In this document: positions 1 to 11,765 of the stretch, piece after piece
Numbering within the stretch: position 1 is the stretch's first letter
How the letters are laid out: each line of letters starts with the position of its first letter
Source of the DNA: Thinopyrum elongatum
Lineage: Eukaryota; Streptophyta; Magnoliopsida; Poales; Poaceae
DNA length: 64,000 nucleotides
Direction of reading: 5' to 3'
Assembly: GCA_011799875.1 (NCBI GenBank)
Contig: CM022297.1
Coordinates: 367,145,105-367,209,104, forward strand
The notes under the pieces: model-generated
Database searches by the model: none
What the model was told of the DNA's origin: nothing
The model's input: the letters and a program-made list of their open reading frames with translations, nothing else
Translations under genes and position numbers: made by a program

Positions 1-792
1 TGATTTGACAACGCAGTCCATGCAAGCATCTTAAACTTCAACGCCGCCCATGGTTTCCACACAAGATCTCCGCACCTAGTATTGGTTGACCCCATAAAAA
101 TCACGCTGAATGCCAGCGAGCAAAGTGTTTCCGCATTTGATTTTATTCGTCACATAATTATGCACATTAATTGCTAAAAGATTTCACTCGTCACAATCGA
201 TATCAATGCCGTCGGCCGTCGTGAGGGAAGCTTGTGACTTCTTCTTTTAAAGTTGTGTAATGCTTCTCCCATAAGATAGAACAAAGCATGCACAGGGCGA
301 TAGAGTTGAACCCTTTAGGCGATCACTGCCCAGTTGCTAGCTTCGATCCACCATGAGAAGATGCAATCATTTGGCTAGGATGTACCAAGCTACTGCAATT
401 CCCTTCCTATAGAACCGAGGTTCGCACCTCACGGTCGTAAGAGCATGCAACGAGCAGATGACCAATGTAGGGGAACATACCACGCAATAAAAAGAATGTT
501 GCGCACGAGAATGCACATGAACATTGTGGAGATGGTCATACCAACAATCGACGAATCAGAGGTAGAGTAGATCATTGGTGAAGCTTGTCGATAATTGGTG
601 AAGCTTGTTGATTGTCGCCGCTAGATTATACCTCCCAGCCGTAGAATTTTCACCAGAACGATCCGCCCGATCTAGTGTCAAAGTCGATGACACCTCTATG
701 GTATCAACTTGTACCAATTTAGCGGCACCGTAGCACTCCGTGTAACCATCATGAAAAACTGTAGGAGGAAACCAGAGGGAGAAGCAACCTAG
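1..792. other. Unassigned sequence, no gene recognised
   Basis: I see no domain, repeat end or convincing reading frame here. The longest open stretch is a minus-strand frame of about 82 codons at 556-804. It has no recognisable motif and runs into the LTR start at 793, so I do not call it a gene. Probably the degraded interior of an older element. Confidence 0.4.
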
Positions 793-1440
793 TGATACGT
801 CCATTTTGCATCACTATTTTCTATTGTAATTTATCCTATTTCAATGATATATTTCACATTATGATGCAATTCTAATGCCTTTTCTATCTTAAACTGCAAG
901 GCACACAAAGAGGGAACTTACCAGATAGCTAGAAATCTACACTAATGAGTGTTATTTTTACGCTCCTCACATCTAAGTTTAAAGATGTTTGTTTCATAAA
1001 ATCAAGATACCCGCTCCGATATTCCTACTGATGACTAATGAATGCAAAGGATTTCAAAAAACTCACTTTAATTTGTTTCCAGAGGAAATTGGGCCATGCA
1101 TGGACTAAATCAAGCACACATATGAAAGGGGGCAAAGAGGAGATAAGGAGAATCGAGAAGGCGTGGCAAAGCCAACGGAGCACAAGACGACGTCCCGTAC
1201 GAGTGCACGTGCTCATATGAGCGCTCTTATGAAGTGCCCATGGCACTGTCTCGTCCAACCCTACAACTATCGTTAAAGGGCCAACACTAGAAGAGGATCA
1301 GAGCAACACACAAACCTTCATCTTCGTCGTCCACAGCATCCAGAAACCCTAGCTGCCACCATTCCCATCTCCATCTCCATATCCATCTCCACCACAATCA
1401 CTGCAACATTCAACCCCATAGTAGCCACACCTTGTAATTG
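793..1440 (+). repeat. LTR fragment, TGATACGTCCATTTTGCATC type
   Basis: The stretch opens with TGATACGTCCATTTTGCATC, which I recognise as the start of a Triticeae gypsy LTR distinct from the TGATACGTCTCC LTRs elsewhere in the window. It continues with typical LTR text, including an 'aaaccctagctgccacc' type 5' leader near 1340. It ends without an internal domain where an unrelated repeat begins, so it is a truncated or solo remnant. The right boundary is approximate. Confidence 0.5.
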
Positions 1441-2208
1441 CTTATCGCATCTGAAAGGGCGTGGATGTCGCCTAGAGGGGGGTGAATAGGTGCTTTAAAA
1501 CAATTATCATTTAGGCTTAAACAAATCCAAAATAAAACTAGCGTTTAATTTGCCAGGCACAAAACCTAAAAATACTAGGCTCAACTATGTGCACCAACAA
1601 CTTATGCTAAGTAAGATAAATAACTATGTGATAGCAAGATATATAACATGAAGCACTATGTCTAGCACTAAGTAAGTGCATAAGTAAAGGGCTCGGGTAA
1701 GAGATAACCAAGGCACATGGAGACGCCGATGTATCCCCAAGTTCACACCCTTGCGGATGCTAATCTCCGTTAGAGCGGTGTGGAGGTACAATGCTCCCCA
1801 AAATTCCACTAGGGCCACCGTATTCTCCTCACGCCCTTGCACAATGCAAGATGCTGTGATTCCACTAAGGGACCCTTGAGGGCGGTCACCGAACCCATAC
1901 AAATGGTGATGGGGTCGGTCACCGAACCCATACAAAATGCTCAGGGCAATCTCCACAACTTAATTGAAGACCCCGACGCTTGCCCGGATCTTTACACCAC
2001 AATAATTGAGCTCTGTGACACTAGCAACCGTCTAGGGCACCCCAAGCACACAAGAGGCACAAGCTCTAGGGTGCCCAAACACCCAAGAGTTATAAGTTTC
2101 TCAACTTTCACGTCCACATATCACCGTGGAGAACTCAAACCTATGCACCAAATGCAATGGCAAGAGCACACCGAGTGCTCAAGTCCTTATCTACCAAATC
2201 CCACTAGT
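1441..2208. repeat. Unclassified Triticeae repeat
   Basis: It begins near 'gtggatgtcgcctagagggg', a string I associate with a very abundant but unclassified wheat repeat. A short tandem duplication containing 'ggtcaccgaacccatacaaa' lies near 1885-1938. Open frames at 1624-1956 (-) and 1837-2277 (+) overlap and resemble nothing known. I treat them as chance frames. Confidence 0.4.
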
Positions 2209-2484
2209 GTCTACTACACAACTTATTCTTGTAGACTCGTGTTGGGCCTCCAAGCACAGAGTTTTGTAGGACAGTAGTAATTTTCCCTCAAGTGGATGAC
2301 CTAAGCTTTATCAATCCGTGGGACACGTAGGATGAAGATGGTCTCTAGCTCTCAAACTACCCCGCAATCAAATACAAGAAATCTCTTGTGTCCCCAACAC
2401 ACCCAATACAATGGCAAATTGCATAGGTGCACTAGTTCGGCGAAAAGATGGTGATACAAGTGTAGTATGGATAGTAGATATAGG
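2209..2484 (-). repeat. 3' end of an Athila-lineage LTR, minus strand
   Basis: This stretch reads almost the same as 61051-61330: 'tgtctactac...gtaggacagtag', 'tgtgtccccaacacaccc', then 'tatggatagtagatatagg'. It is therefore the distal end of a G-type LTR on the minus strand. Element A begins immediately after it, so the rest of this LTR was lost or displaced when A inserted or by later deletion. Confidence 0.75.
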
Positions 2485-4050
2485 TGATATGTCTCCAACA
2501 TATCTATAATTTTTTATTGTTCCATGCTATTAAAGTATCATTCTTGGATGTTTTATACTCATTTACTAGCAACTTCATATCATTTTTTGGGACTAACCTA
2601 TTGACATAGTGCCCAGTGCCAGTTGTTGTTTTTTATTTGTTTTTTTACTTCGCGGAAAATCAATACCAAACGGAGTCCAAATGCCATGAAGCTTTTTGGA
2701 GAACTTTTCCTGCCCAGAAGACACCCAGGAGGCCCAAAAAGTGCACCAGAGGGGGCCTGTGGGGCCCGCTAGGCACCAGGGCGCGCTAGGGCCCCCAGAC
2801 GCGCCCTGGTGGGTAGTAGAGCCCACAAGCACCCCCTCCACCGACCTTCAGCTTTATAAATACTCTAAAATCCCAAAAACTCTAGGGGAGTCGAGAGAAA
2901 CAGTTTTCGCCGCCGCAAGTTCCAGAACCACGAGATCCAATCTAGAGGCCTTTTCCGGCACTCTGCCAGAGGGGTCAACGATCACGGAGGGGTTCTTCAT
3001 CAACACCCTTGGCCCTCCGATGATGCGTGAGTACTTTACCACAGACCTACGGGTCCGTAGGTAGTAGCTAGATGGCTTCTTCTCTCTTTTTGATCTTCAA
3101 TACAATGTTCTCCTCGATGTTCTTGGAGATCTATTTGATGTAATGACTTTTTGCGTTGTGTTTGTTGGGATCCGATGAATTGTGGGTTTATGATCAGTTC
3201 TATCCATGAATATTATTTGAGTCTTTGCTGAACTCTTTTATGCATGATCTTTATAGCTTCGTATTTCTTCTCCGAAACCTTGTTTTGGTTTGGCCAACTA
3301 GATTGATTTTTCTTGCAATGGGAAGAGGTGCTTTGTGATGGGTTCGATCTTGTGGTGCTCAATCTCAGTGACAGAAAGAGACATGACACGCATGTATCGT
3401 TGCTATTAAGGATAAAAAGATGGGATCTATTCCTACATGAATAGATCTTATCTACATCATGTAATCGTTCTTATTGCATTACTCCGTTTTTTCATGAACT
3501 TAATACACTAGATGCATGCTAGATAGCGGTCGATGTGTGGAGTAATAGTAGTAAATGCAGGCAGGAGTCAGTCTACTAATCTTGGACGTGATGCCTATAT
3601 ACATGATCATTGCCATGGATATTGTCATGATTATTCGCTTTTCTATCAATTTCCCAACGGTAATTTGTTTACCCATCGTATGCTATTTTCTCGAGAGAAG
3701 CCTCTAGTGAAATCTACGACCCCCGGGTCTATTTATCTATCATATAAAACCCAAAAATACCTTGCTGCATTTGTTTATTTATTTATTTTATTTTGTGTTT
3801 TTGCTAGATCTATTTATCAAATCTCATACAATTTAATCTATCTCAATACCGAGGAGGGATTGACAACCCCTCTTCGCGTTGGGTTGCAAGTTGTTGTTGT
3901 TGTTTGTGTGCAGGTGCTATTTACATAGTGTTGCTTGGTTCTCCTGCTGGATTGATAACCTTGGTTTCATAACTGATGGAAATACTTACCGTTGCTGTGC
4001 TGCATCATCCTCTCCTCTTTGGGGAATTACCAACGCAGATCAAGCAATCA
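2485..4050 (+). repeat. 5' LTR of element A
   Basis: It starts TGATATGTCTCCAACATATC and ends ...AAGCAATCA, 11 nt before the PBS, the same spacing as in element B. The U3 region carries a TATA-like 'tttataaata' at 2853-2862. The matching start of the 3' LTR is at 8797 (TGATACGTCTCCAACGTATC). Confidence 0.85.
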
Positions 4051-4061
4051 GGAAGGATTTC

Positions 4062-4078
4062 TGGCACCGTTGTCTGGG
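4062..4078 (+). other. Primer-binding site, degenerate tRNA-Asp type (element A)
   Basis: The site reads TGGCACCGTTGTCTGGG. The intact form, seen at 13346, is TGGCGCCGTTGCCGGGG, complementary to the 3' end of plant tRNA-Asp(GUC). This copy carries changes at two or more positions, consistent with decay. Confidence 0.75.
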
Positions 4079-4292
4079 AGACATCATCAATATCTATCAG
4101 GTTCCTACGCACAAAGTCTCATCTCCTTGCAATTACTTTATTTGCCATTTGCCTCTCGTTTTCATCTCCCCCACTTCTAAAACGTTTTTGCGAAAATCAC
4201 AAAAATATTTGCCTTTTTATTTGCCTTCTTTTTTGTTTGCCTTTTTCTCGTTCGATCTTTTGTTTGCTTGCAATCTTGTTTGTGTAGTCACG

Positions 4293-5450
4293 ATGTCTCA
4301 AAGAAAGTATTATGATGTTCCCTATCCTAACATCTTGCTTGTGACTGAGAAAAATACCAAAGAATACATGACTATACAATTTGAGCATAATAAATTTTTC
4401 ACGAGGAGCTTAAAGAACACACTATTGTGTTGGATGCTATAACAAAACAACTTGATCATGTTAGCAAAGAAGTTGCCAATCTCCAATCTAAGTATGCTTA
4501 GATTGAAAATTTGCTAGGAAAAATATCTGATGCACAAGCTACATTAGTAAATCAAATGGCGGCTAAGCCGGAATCTCTAGATGTTAAGATGGTTGGTGTT
4601 TCTTCTATTGATTCCTTGTTTAATAATATTAAAATTGATGATAAGAGGACTGAAGAAGAGTCAACTTTAGCTAGAAGGCATCCTCATAATTTGGAGGGTG
4701 AAAATCTTGTTGAAAAAATTGATAAAAGTGAGTTTGAAGAGGTAAAAACTTTAGCTAGTGATGTGCCCACTCTTTTAGATTACAAAGACTTTAATTATGA
4801 TAGTTGCTCTTTGATTGAATGTATTTCTTTGTTGCAATCCATGATAAATTCACCCAATTCCTATGAGCAAAATAAAGCTTTTACTAAACATATTGTAGAA
4901 GCAATGATGAAATCTTTAGAAGAAAAAATAGAATTAGAGATTTCTATTCCAAGAAAATTATATGATGAATGGGAACCCACCATTAAAGTCAAGATAAAAA
5001 TTATGAGTCTTCTAAAAAAAAAAAAAAAATTATTAGTGAAATACTTCATGTGATTTGGGTGCTAGTGTTTCCACAATTCCGAAATCTCTATGTGACGCGC
5101 TTGGTTTTACCAATATTGAAGAGTGTTCTCTTAATTTGCACTTGACGGATTCTACTATTAAAAAGCCTTTGGGAAGGATTAATGATGTTCTTATTCTTGC
5201 AAATAGGAATTATGTGCCCATAGACTTTATTGTTCTTGATATTGATTGCAATCCGTCTTGTCCCATAATACTTGGTAGACCGTTTTTACGAACTATAGGT
5301 GCTGCGATTGATATGAAAGAAGAGAATATAAAATTTCAGTTTCCATTAAGAAAGGGTATGAAACACTTCCCTAGAACAAGAATTAAGCCACCATATGAAT
5401 CAATCATGAGGGCAGCCTATGGATCAAAAACTAAAGATGACAATACTTGA
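4293..5450 (+). pseudogene. Broken coiled-coil/retropepsin ORF of element A
   Basis: This is a homologue of the intact ORF in element B (13560-14699). It begins at the ATG at 4293. Three lesions interrupt it: a frameshift near 4400, an in-frame TAG at 4499-4501, and a frameshift in an A-tract near 5017-5030. The protease part follows at about 5050-5450. There the active-site region keeps GASVSTIP after an altered D-L context, and the later PIILGRPFLRTIGA motif is intact. The full-length protein would act as a retroelement aspartic protease, but this copy cannot make it. Confidence 0.8.
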
Positions 5451-7635
5451 ATCTATGCATTATGCCTAGCTAGGGGCGTAAAACAATAGCGCTTGTTGGG
5501 AGGCAACCCAATAGTTCTCCTTAAAAATTTTGTTTTCTTTCTGTTTTTCAATAAATACACGATTATGCCTCTGTTATGATTGTGCTTTTTATGTTTTAAA
5601 TAGTGTTTGTGCCAAGTAATGCCTTTAGGATGGCTTGGGTGAAAGTTGACTTGATCCTGTTGGAAAACAGAAACTTTTACGTCCAGTAGTAGAATTGTTA
5701 AAAATCATTGGAGCGACGAAAAACTTTGAATTCAAGATTGATGTACGAATTGCCTCTATTGTCCTAATTTATCAGAATTTTTGGAGTTACATAAGTATGA
5801 GCAAAATTCGAGTCTTTACTGATTGTTCTATTTTTGACAGATTCTATTTTCGTTGCATTGTGTGCTTATTTTGATGAATCTATGGATTGTATCGGGGGGT
5901 ATAAGCCATGGTAAAGTTAGAATACAGTAGGTATAATGTAATAAAAAAATAAGAATGGGTTTTCAATAGTACTTAAAGTAAAGATTGGTTTTCTTATACT
6001 AACGGATCACACGAAGGGTTTTGTTAAGTTTTGTGTGATTGAATTTTTCAAGTTTTGGGTGAGATCACGATGGATGAAGGAATAAGGAGTGAAAAGAGCC
6101 TAAGCTTGGGGATGCCCATGGCACCCCTAGGTAATATTCAAGGAGTACCAAGCAATTAAGCTTGGGGATGCCCCGGAAGGCATCCCCTCTTTCTTCTAAC
6201 GACCATCGGTAATTTTACTTGGAGCTATATTTTTATTCGTCACATATCATGAGTTTTGCTTGGAGCGTCTTGTATTATATGAGTCTTTGCTTGTTTTTCT
6301 TTTTCGTTTGCCACAATCATCCTTGCTGGACACACCTATTTAAGAAAGCCATAATGATGCTATGATTTGTTAGAATTGCTCTATGTGCTTCACTTAAATT
6401 TTTTGAGCTATGGAATTGCTCTAGTGCTTCACTTATATCTTTTTTAGCACGGTGGTGCTTTAATTTTGAAGAAATATGCTCTCATGCTTTACTTAGATTA
6501 TTTTGAGAGTTAGTATTTTTTTTGAAGAAATCCTCTCATGCTTCACTTATATTAATTTGAGAGATGAAAATTTTGAAGAAATATTTGTGCTCTTGCTCTT
6601 CTCTTAAATTTGTTTGAAAGCTTGTCATAAGCAATGGTAATATATGAAACTAGTCCCAAAGTGATAGATGTTCAAGAGGGATAATAAAAACTATCATGAA
6701 GATCATTGGATATTAAAACTTGATTCCTTTCAATAGTTTTGCGATATGGAGATAGTAATATGTGAGTCATGTTGGCGAGTAATTATGCTTTAGTAAGAAT
6801 ATTGGTTATAGGGTTTGTGATTCCCTATGCAAGCACGAAAGTCAATAGTTATGCAATGAAATTACATCCTACTTGTGGTGCATTATTCTGTGTTAGTTAT
6901 GCTTAATGCTTGTTTATGATCGTTTTTGTTTCTTGGTTGGTTGCTTCTCAATCTATTTGCTAGCCTTTCCTTGTACTAAGCAGGAATACTGCTTGTGCAT
7001 CCAAAATCCTAAACCAAGTTGTGCCAAATGAGTCCACCATACCTACCTATATGCGGTATTTCCATGTCGTTCCAATTAAATTTGTATGTGCCAACTCTAA
7101 TTTTCAAAATGAATTTCCTATTTGCGTGCTCGAACCGCTCATGAAGCGGCAGGGGGTGGCCAATATTTTTCCATGCTAGATACTTTATTCTCACGATGAG
7201 TGTTTATTCACTTGTCATTGCATGAGAGTGTGGCAAGGTAATAGGGATGCCCAGTCCCGAAATGAAAAAGAAATTTACTTTATGTTGTCAAATAATAAAT
7301 TCCTTGGAAAGTGTTGGTATGGAAGGCACCCGTGGATACGGCTAGCAATGGATTATGAAAGAATGGTGGAAAAATGAATACACTTTATTTTATGTTTGGG
7401 AACCGCCTATGATGTATCTAGCATGGAAAGTATTGGGAATTCTCAGTCGTTTTCGTTGATGGGAAAAGCATGCCTCTCAAAACAATTTTACCTCTCAATT
7501 TAAGCTTTGAGCTCTGGCACCTCTACAAATCTCTGTTTCCCTTTGAGAAGGGCCTATCTATTTACTTTATGCAATTTTTATTTTGAGTCTCTATCTTCTC
7601 TTATAAAGCACCAACTAGGGAACACGATTTTCATA
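5451..7635 (+). other. 3' untranslated region of element A, with structured motifs
   Basis: No gene is seen. Directly after the ORF stop lies a conserved hairpin (TTGGGAGGCAACCCAA, about 5495-5511). Near 6105 and 6160 the PPT-like string AAGCTTGGGGATGCC occurs twice. The second copy forms a 9-bp hairpin with arms GGGGATGCC (6164-6172) and GGCATCCCC (6179-6187). The rest is AT-rich and aligns by eye with the 3' regions of elements B, C and D. Confidence 0.7.
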
Positions 7636-8479
7636 GGGATAATTAGATTTATGCCCCTAGTTGTGTCCCACTCGTCTGTTTTACCCCTAGTTCCCAAAAG
7701 TCACCGGTTCTGTCCAAGTCACTTTGCTCCTCTTATGCTTTTGCCCTTTGACCATTTGACCGTCAGTTTGAAAACTTCATAACTAATTCATATTAAATCA
7801 GAAAAATGCAAATAAGATACCAAAATGTTCGGAAAAACATCACCTATATGTGAGTGTCATTTGGATTCATGAAAAAAGTGTTGGAAAGTGCCCATCCGAG
7901 TTTTAGCTCTTATGCTACCACCATGAATAGTAAAATTTAAAAAAGTTCAAAAAATTCAAAAAAAAATTTGGTGGCAAAGAATGACAAATGTTTTAAGTGT
8001 CTGCCAAGTTTCATCAAGGAATAACATTCGTGGGTGCCGCGGCAAAAAAAACAATCAGCACTCCAAAGTAGATTATTTTTTGCCACGACTTCCACGAATG
8101 TCGTTCCCTGATGAAACTTGGCAAGCACTTAGAACATTTGTCGTTCTTTGCCACCATATTTTTTTTGATTTTTTTTAGATTTTACTATTCATGGTGGTAT
8201 CAAAATAGCTAAAACTCGGATGTGCACTTTCCAACACTTTTTTCATGAATCCAAATGACACTGACATATAGGTGATGTTTTTCTGAACATTTTGGTATCT
8301 TATTTGCATTTTTCTGATTTAGTATGAATTAGTTATGAAGTTTTCAAACTGACGGTCAAACGGTCAAAGGGCAAAAGCATAAGAGGAGCAAAGTGACTTG
8401 GACAGAACCGGTGACTTTTGGGAACTAGGGGTAAAACAGACGAGTGGGACACAACTAGGGGCATAAATCTAATTATCCC
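7636..8479. mobile_element. Fold-back Mutator-like element with 9-bp TSD
   Basis: The element is almost entirely one inverted repeat. It opens GGGATAATTAGATTTATGCC and closes with the reverse complement, and the two arms of about 415 bp pair down to a loop of about 14 nt near 8050-8065. It is flanked by the perfect 9-bp direct repeat ATTTTCATA (7627-7635 and 8480-8488), the target-site size typical of Mutator-like elements. It has no coding capacity. The arms differ at few positions, so it is probably young. It is inserted in the 3' region of element A. Confidence 0.9.
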
Positions 8480-8780
8480 ATTTTCATACTTGTGCATTGG
8501 ATGTAGCTAATATTTGAGTGTGTTCCATGAATGGATCAATGATTGAGCATAATGGGCTAGGGATAGATTTCTTTAGTGTTGATATTTTGAAAGGCATGAT
8601 TGCTTGTTGATATGCTTGAGTATTGAGGTCTTCATGTCAAATTATAGACTATTGCTTTGAATTATCTAAAGTCTAAATGTCCATGCTACAAAAGAAAAGA
8701 ATATGTGATAAATATGATGGGTAGCATTCCACATCTAAAATTATGTTTTTCTCATTTACCTACTCGAGGACGAGCAGGAA

Positions 8781-8796
8781 TTAAGCTTGGGGATGC
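8781..8796 (+). other. Polypurine tract of element A
   Basis: TTAAGCTTGGGGATGC directly precedes the 3' LTR at 8797. The same tract precedes the 3' LTRs of C, D and (minus strand) G. It would prime plus-strand DNA synthesis. Confidence 0.8.
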
Positions 8797-9240
8797 TGAT
8801 ACGTCTCCAACGTATCTACAATTTTTGATTGTTACATGCTATTAAAGTATCATTCTTGGATGTTTTATACTCATTTACTAGCAACTTTATATCATTTTTT
8901 GGGACTAACCTATTGACATAGTGCCCAGTGCCAGTTGCTGTTTTTGCTTGTTTTTCCTTCGCAGAAAATCAATACCAAACGGAGTCCAAATGCCACGAAA
9001 CTTTTTGGGGAATTTTTTCTGCTCAGAAGACACCCAGAAGGCCCAAGAAGTGCACCAGAGGGGGCCTGTGGGGCCCACTAGGCACCAGGGCGCACTAAGG
9101 CCCCCAAGCGCGCCCTGGTGGGTAGTGGAGCCCACATGCACCCCCTCCACCGACCTTCAGCTCTATAAATACTCTAAAATTGCAAAAACCCTAGGGGAGT
9201 CGAGAGAAAACATTTCCCGCCGCCGCTAGTTCCAGAACCA
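8797..9240 (+). repeat. 3' LTR of element A, truncated
   Basis: It starts TGATACGTCTCCAACGTATC and matches 2485-2940 closely, including a TATA-like CTATAAATA at 9163-9171. It breaks off after 'ccgctagttccagaacca', where the sequence changes to inverted element F. Confidence 0.85.
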
Positions 9241-11765
9241 TTTTTGGATGTGCAAGCCCTTAATGCAAAGGAACGTCACATTATATTGCCCTTATGATAG
9301 CAACCTTTATTATCCAGTCCGTCACTTTTATTTCTTTACCATCACAAGTTTGTACAACGCTTATTTTCCCTTGAAATAAAAGACCAAACATATTTTAGGA
9401 GCAATTTTTATTGCTTTTTGCACTGATGACAACTTACTTGAAGGATCTTATTCAATCCATAGGTAGATATAGTGGACACTAATGGGAAGAACTGGGTTTA
9501 AGGGTTTTTCGATGCACAAGTAGTATCTCTACTTAGTACAAATTTTTGGCTAGCAAAAGATCCTAAGCAAGCACCGCATGTTGGAGGATCCATAACAATA
9601 TAACTTCTATTCAAATATACCCAAAGATAACTTATTACGTTGTCTTCCTTGTCCAACTTCAACTAATTTGCTCAAGTTTGAAAATAATTAATAGGCATTC
9701 ACAATCATAAAAGATGTCCAAGATATGTATTTATATGTGAAAGTTCTCTTCCTTATACTAATGATTCATGAATTGCTTGTATGACCAATATTGTGATTCT
9801 CAAGCTTCAATAGATTTTTCTTTCTAAATCCAATGTGAAACTACTACTAGGCATGATACAAGCATATTAAGCACATATAATTTCAACTTTATGATATTCA
9901 ATTCCTTCAACAATTTACTCTTAGGGTATAAGTGAAGAACGAGAGTAAATGACAAACTACTCCAAAACGATATAAGTGAAGATCAAATGAGTAGTCAAAC
10001 GACTAAGTAGCTATGTGAGGACTCTCTCTCATTTAAAAAATTTATATCTTAAGTATTTTATTCAAACAACAAAGAAAACAAAATAAAATGACATTCCAAA
10101 AATAGCACATCTCATGTGAAGAAGTAAAAACTTAGGCTCAATCGAGACTAACTGATAATGGTTGATGAAGAAAGGTGGGATGCCTTGGGCATCCCCTAGC
10201 TTGAGCTCCCGTGTCTCCTTAATTCCTCTCATATCACGATTTCTCTTAATCTTAAAAACTTCACCCACACAAAACTTAAGTTAGTAGCAATCAATGCAAA
10301 ACCTTATCATTCTCTACTGTAACAAATCACTAAAATTATTATTTAATATTGCATACTAAATGCCTCTGCATATTTAATACTCCTATCCTCAAATAGAATC
10401 ATTAAACAAGCAAACATATGCAAACAATGCAAACATAACAGCAATCTGTCTAAAGAGACCAGTCTGAAAAGGATGAAGCAAGACCCATACTTATTTATCT
10501 CCAAAAATTATGAAAATTTACCACTCTGTAGAAAATTTGTCATAGCTTACATTGTCAAAATTTCAAGATTTTATCACATTCTGAATTTTCTGAAGAATTC
10601 ACGCAATAGCGTGTAACTTTCTGTTTTGAAACAGCAACTCATATACTTGCAAACTAAGCATGGTGAAGGCTATCCTTGACACTTTTATTGAAATAAAAGA
10701 TACAAAAAACTATTATAAATAATAGCAAGCAAATCCAACTAAAATAAATTTACGCTCCTAAGCAAAACACATATCATGTGATGAATAAAAATATAGCTCC
10801 AAGTGAGGTTACCGATAATGTTGAAGACGAAAGAGGGGATGCCTTCCGGGGCATCCCCAAGCTTAGTTGATTGGGTATTACTTGAATATTACCTTGGGGT
10901 GCCTTCAGAATTATCAATCTTAGGGTCTTACCACTCCTTATTCTCCTCATATCAACATCTCACACAAAACTTAACGGAACTTCTTGAGATGCCTTAGTAT
11001 GATAAAACAAATCATTCACTTGGGTACTGTCAAGACAAAATTCATAATTTATTCCACATGATGCCTACTGTACTATATCATTTCCACAATTTATATTGAC
11101 TGATACAAGCCATAGAAAGTATAAAACAAGCAAACTATGCATTGAAAACAGAATCTGTCAAAAACAGAACAGTCTGTAATGATCTGAATAATGACTGTAC
11201 TTACGTAACTCCAAAACTTCTGAAAAATTAGGAAAACGTAGGAAATTTGTATGTAAATCATGTGTAAAAATTTCAGAATTTTATCACATTCCAGTAAAAT
11301 ATAGGAATTTCTGCACTAGACACAAAAGTTTCTGTTTTTGCACAGAATCAAGTCAACTATCATCCAGACTATCCCAAAGGCTTTACTTGGCACTTTATTG
11401 AAACAAAAGCTATAAAACATGATTACTACAGTACCTTAATCATGTGAAAACTCAAAAACAGCAGGTATAAGTGTTGGGTTGTCTCCCAACAAGCGGTTTT
11501 CTTTCATGCCTTTTTAGCTAGGCATGATGATTTCAATGATGCTCGCATAAAAGTAAAGAATTGAAACATAAAGAGAGCATCATGAATCACATGGCAAGCA
11601 CATTTAAGTCTAACCCACTTTCTATGCATAGGGATTTTGTGAGCAAACAATTTATGGGAACAAGAATCAACTAGCATAAGAAGGCAAAACAAGCACGACT
11701 TCAAAACTTTCAACACATAGAGAGGAAACTTGATATTATTGAGATATGTAAAAGCACATGTTCCT
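9241..11765 (-). mobile_element. Element F: inverted internal remnant of a C-type element
   Basis: Read on the minus strand, this region aligns with element C from its ORF C-terminus (about 32110) to near its 3' end (about 34710). It includes the post-ORF hairpin (11471-11494) and the PPT-like hairpins near 10180 and 10834-10857. No LTR of its own survives. The left side was lost at the junction with element A. The right side is cut by the insertion of element B at 11766. Confidence 0.75.
11504..11764 (-). pseudogene. C-terminal fragment of the C-type element ORF
   Basis: The minus-strand frame ends at 11504 and encodes a segment closely similar to the C-terminus of the ORF at 31348-32445. 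It shares the block AHKIPMHRKWVRLKCA and the ending SLKSSCLAKKA. It is cut off upstream by the LTR of element B. Its value is comparative: two independent copies keep the same frame, which argues that this C-terminus was translated and under constraint. Confidence 0.65.

Larger units (their letters stand above)
2485..9240 (+). mobile_element. Element A: non-autonomous Athila-lineage LTR retrotransposon, 3' truncated
   Basis: In order it contains a 5' LTR (2485-4050), a tRNA-Asp-type PBS (4062), a broken protease-type ORF (4293-5450), a long 3' untranslated region, a PPT (8781-8796) and a 3' LTR cut at 9240. No integrase, RNase H or reverse transcriptase is present, so it must have moved in trans. 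A fold-back element sits in its 3' region at 7636-8479. The 3' LTR stops abruptly where inverted remnant F begins, which points to a deletion. The family is probably Sabrina/WHAM/Fatima-like, but this is from memory. Confidence 0.85.

Noticed and set aside
1624..2277. Open frames on both strands in the unclassified repeat
   Set aside because: They overlap each other, run into an LTR fragment, and encode nothing recognisable.
7937..8178. Frames at the centre of the fold-back element
   Set aside because: Mirror-image frames produced by the palindrome; no coding signature.
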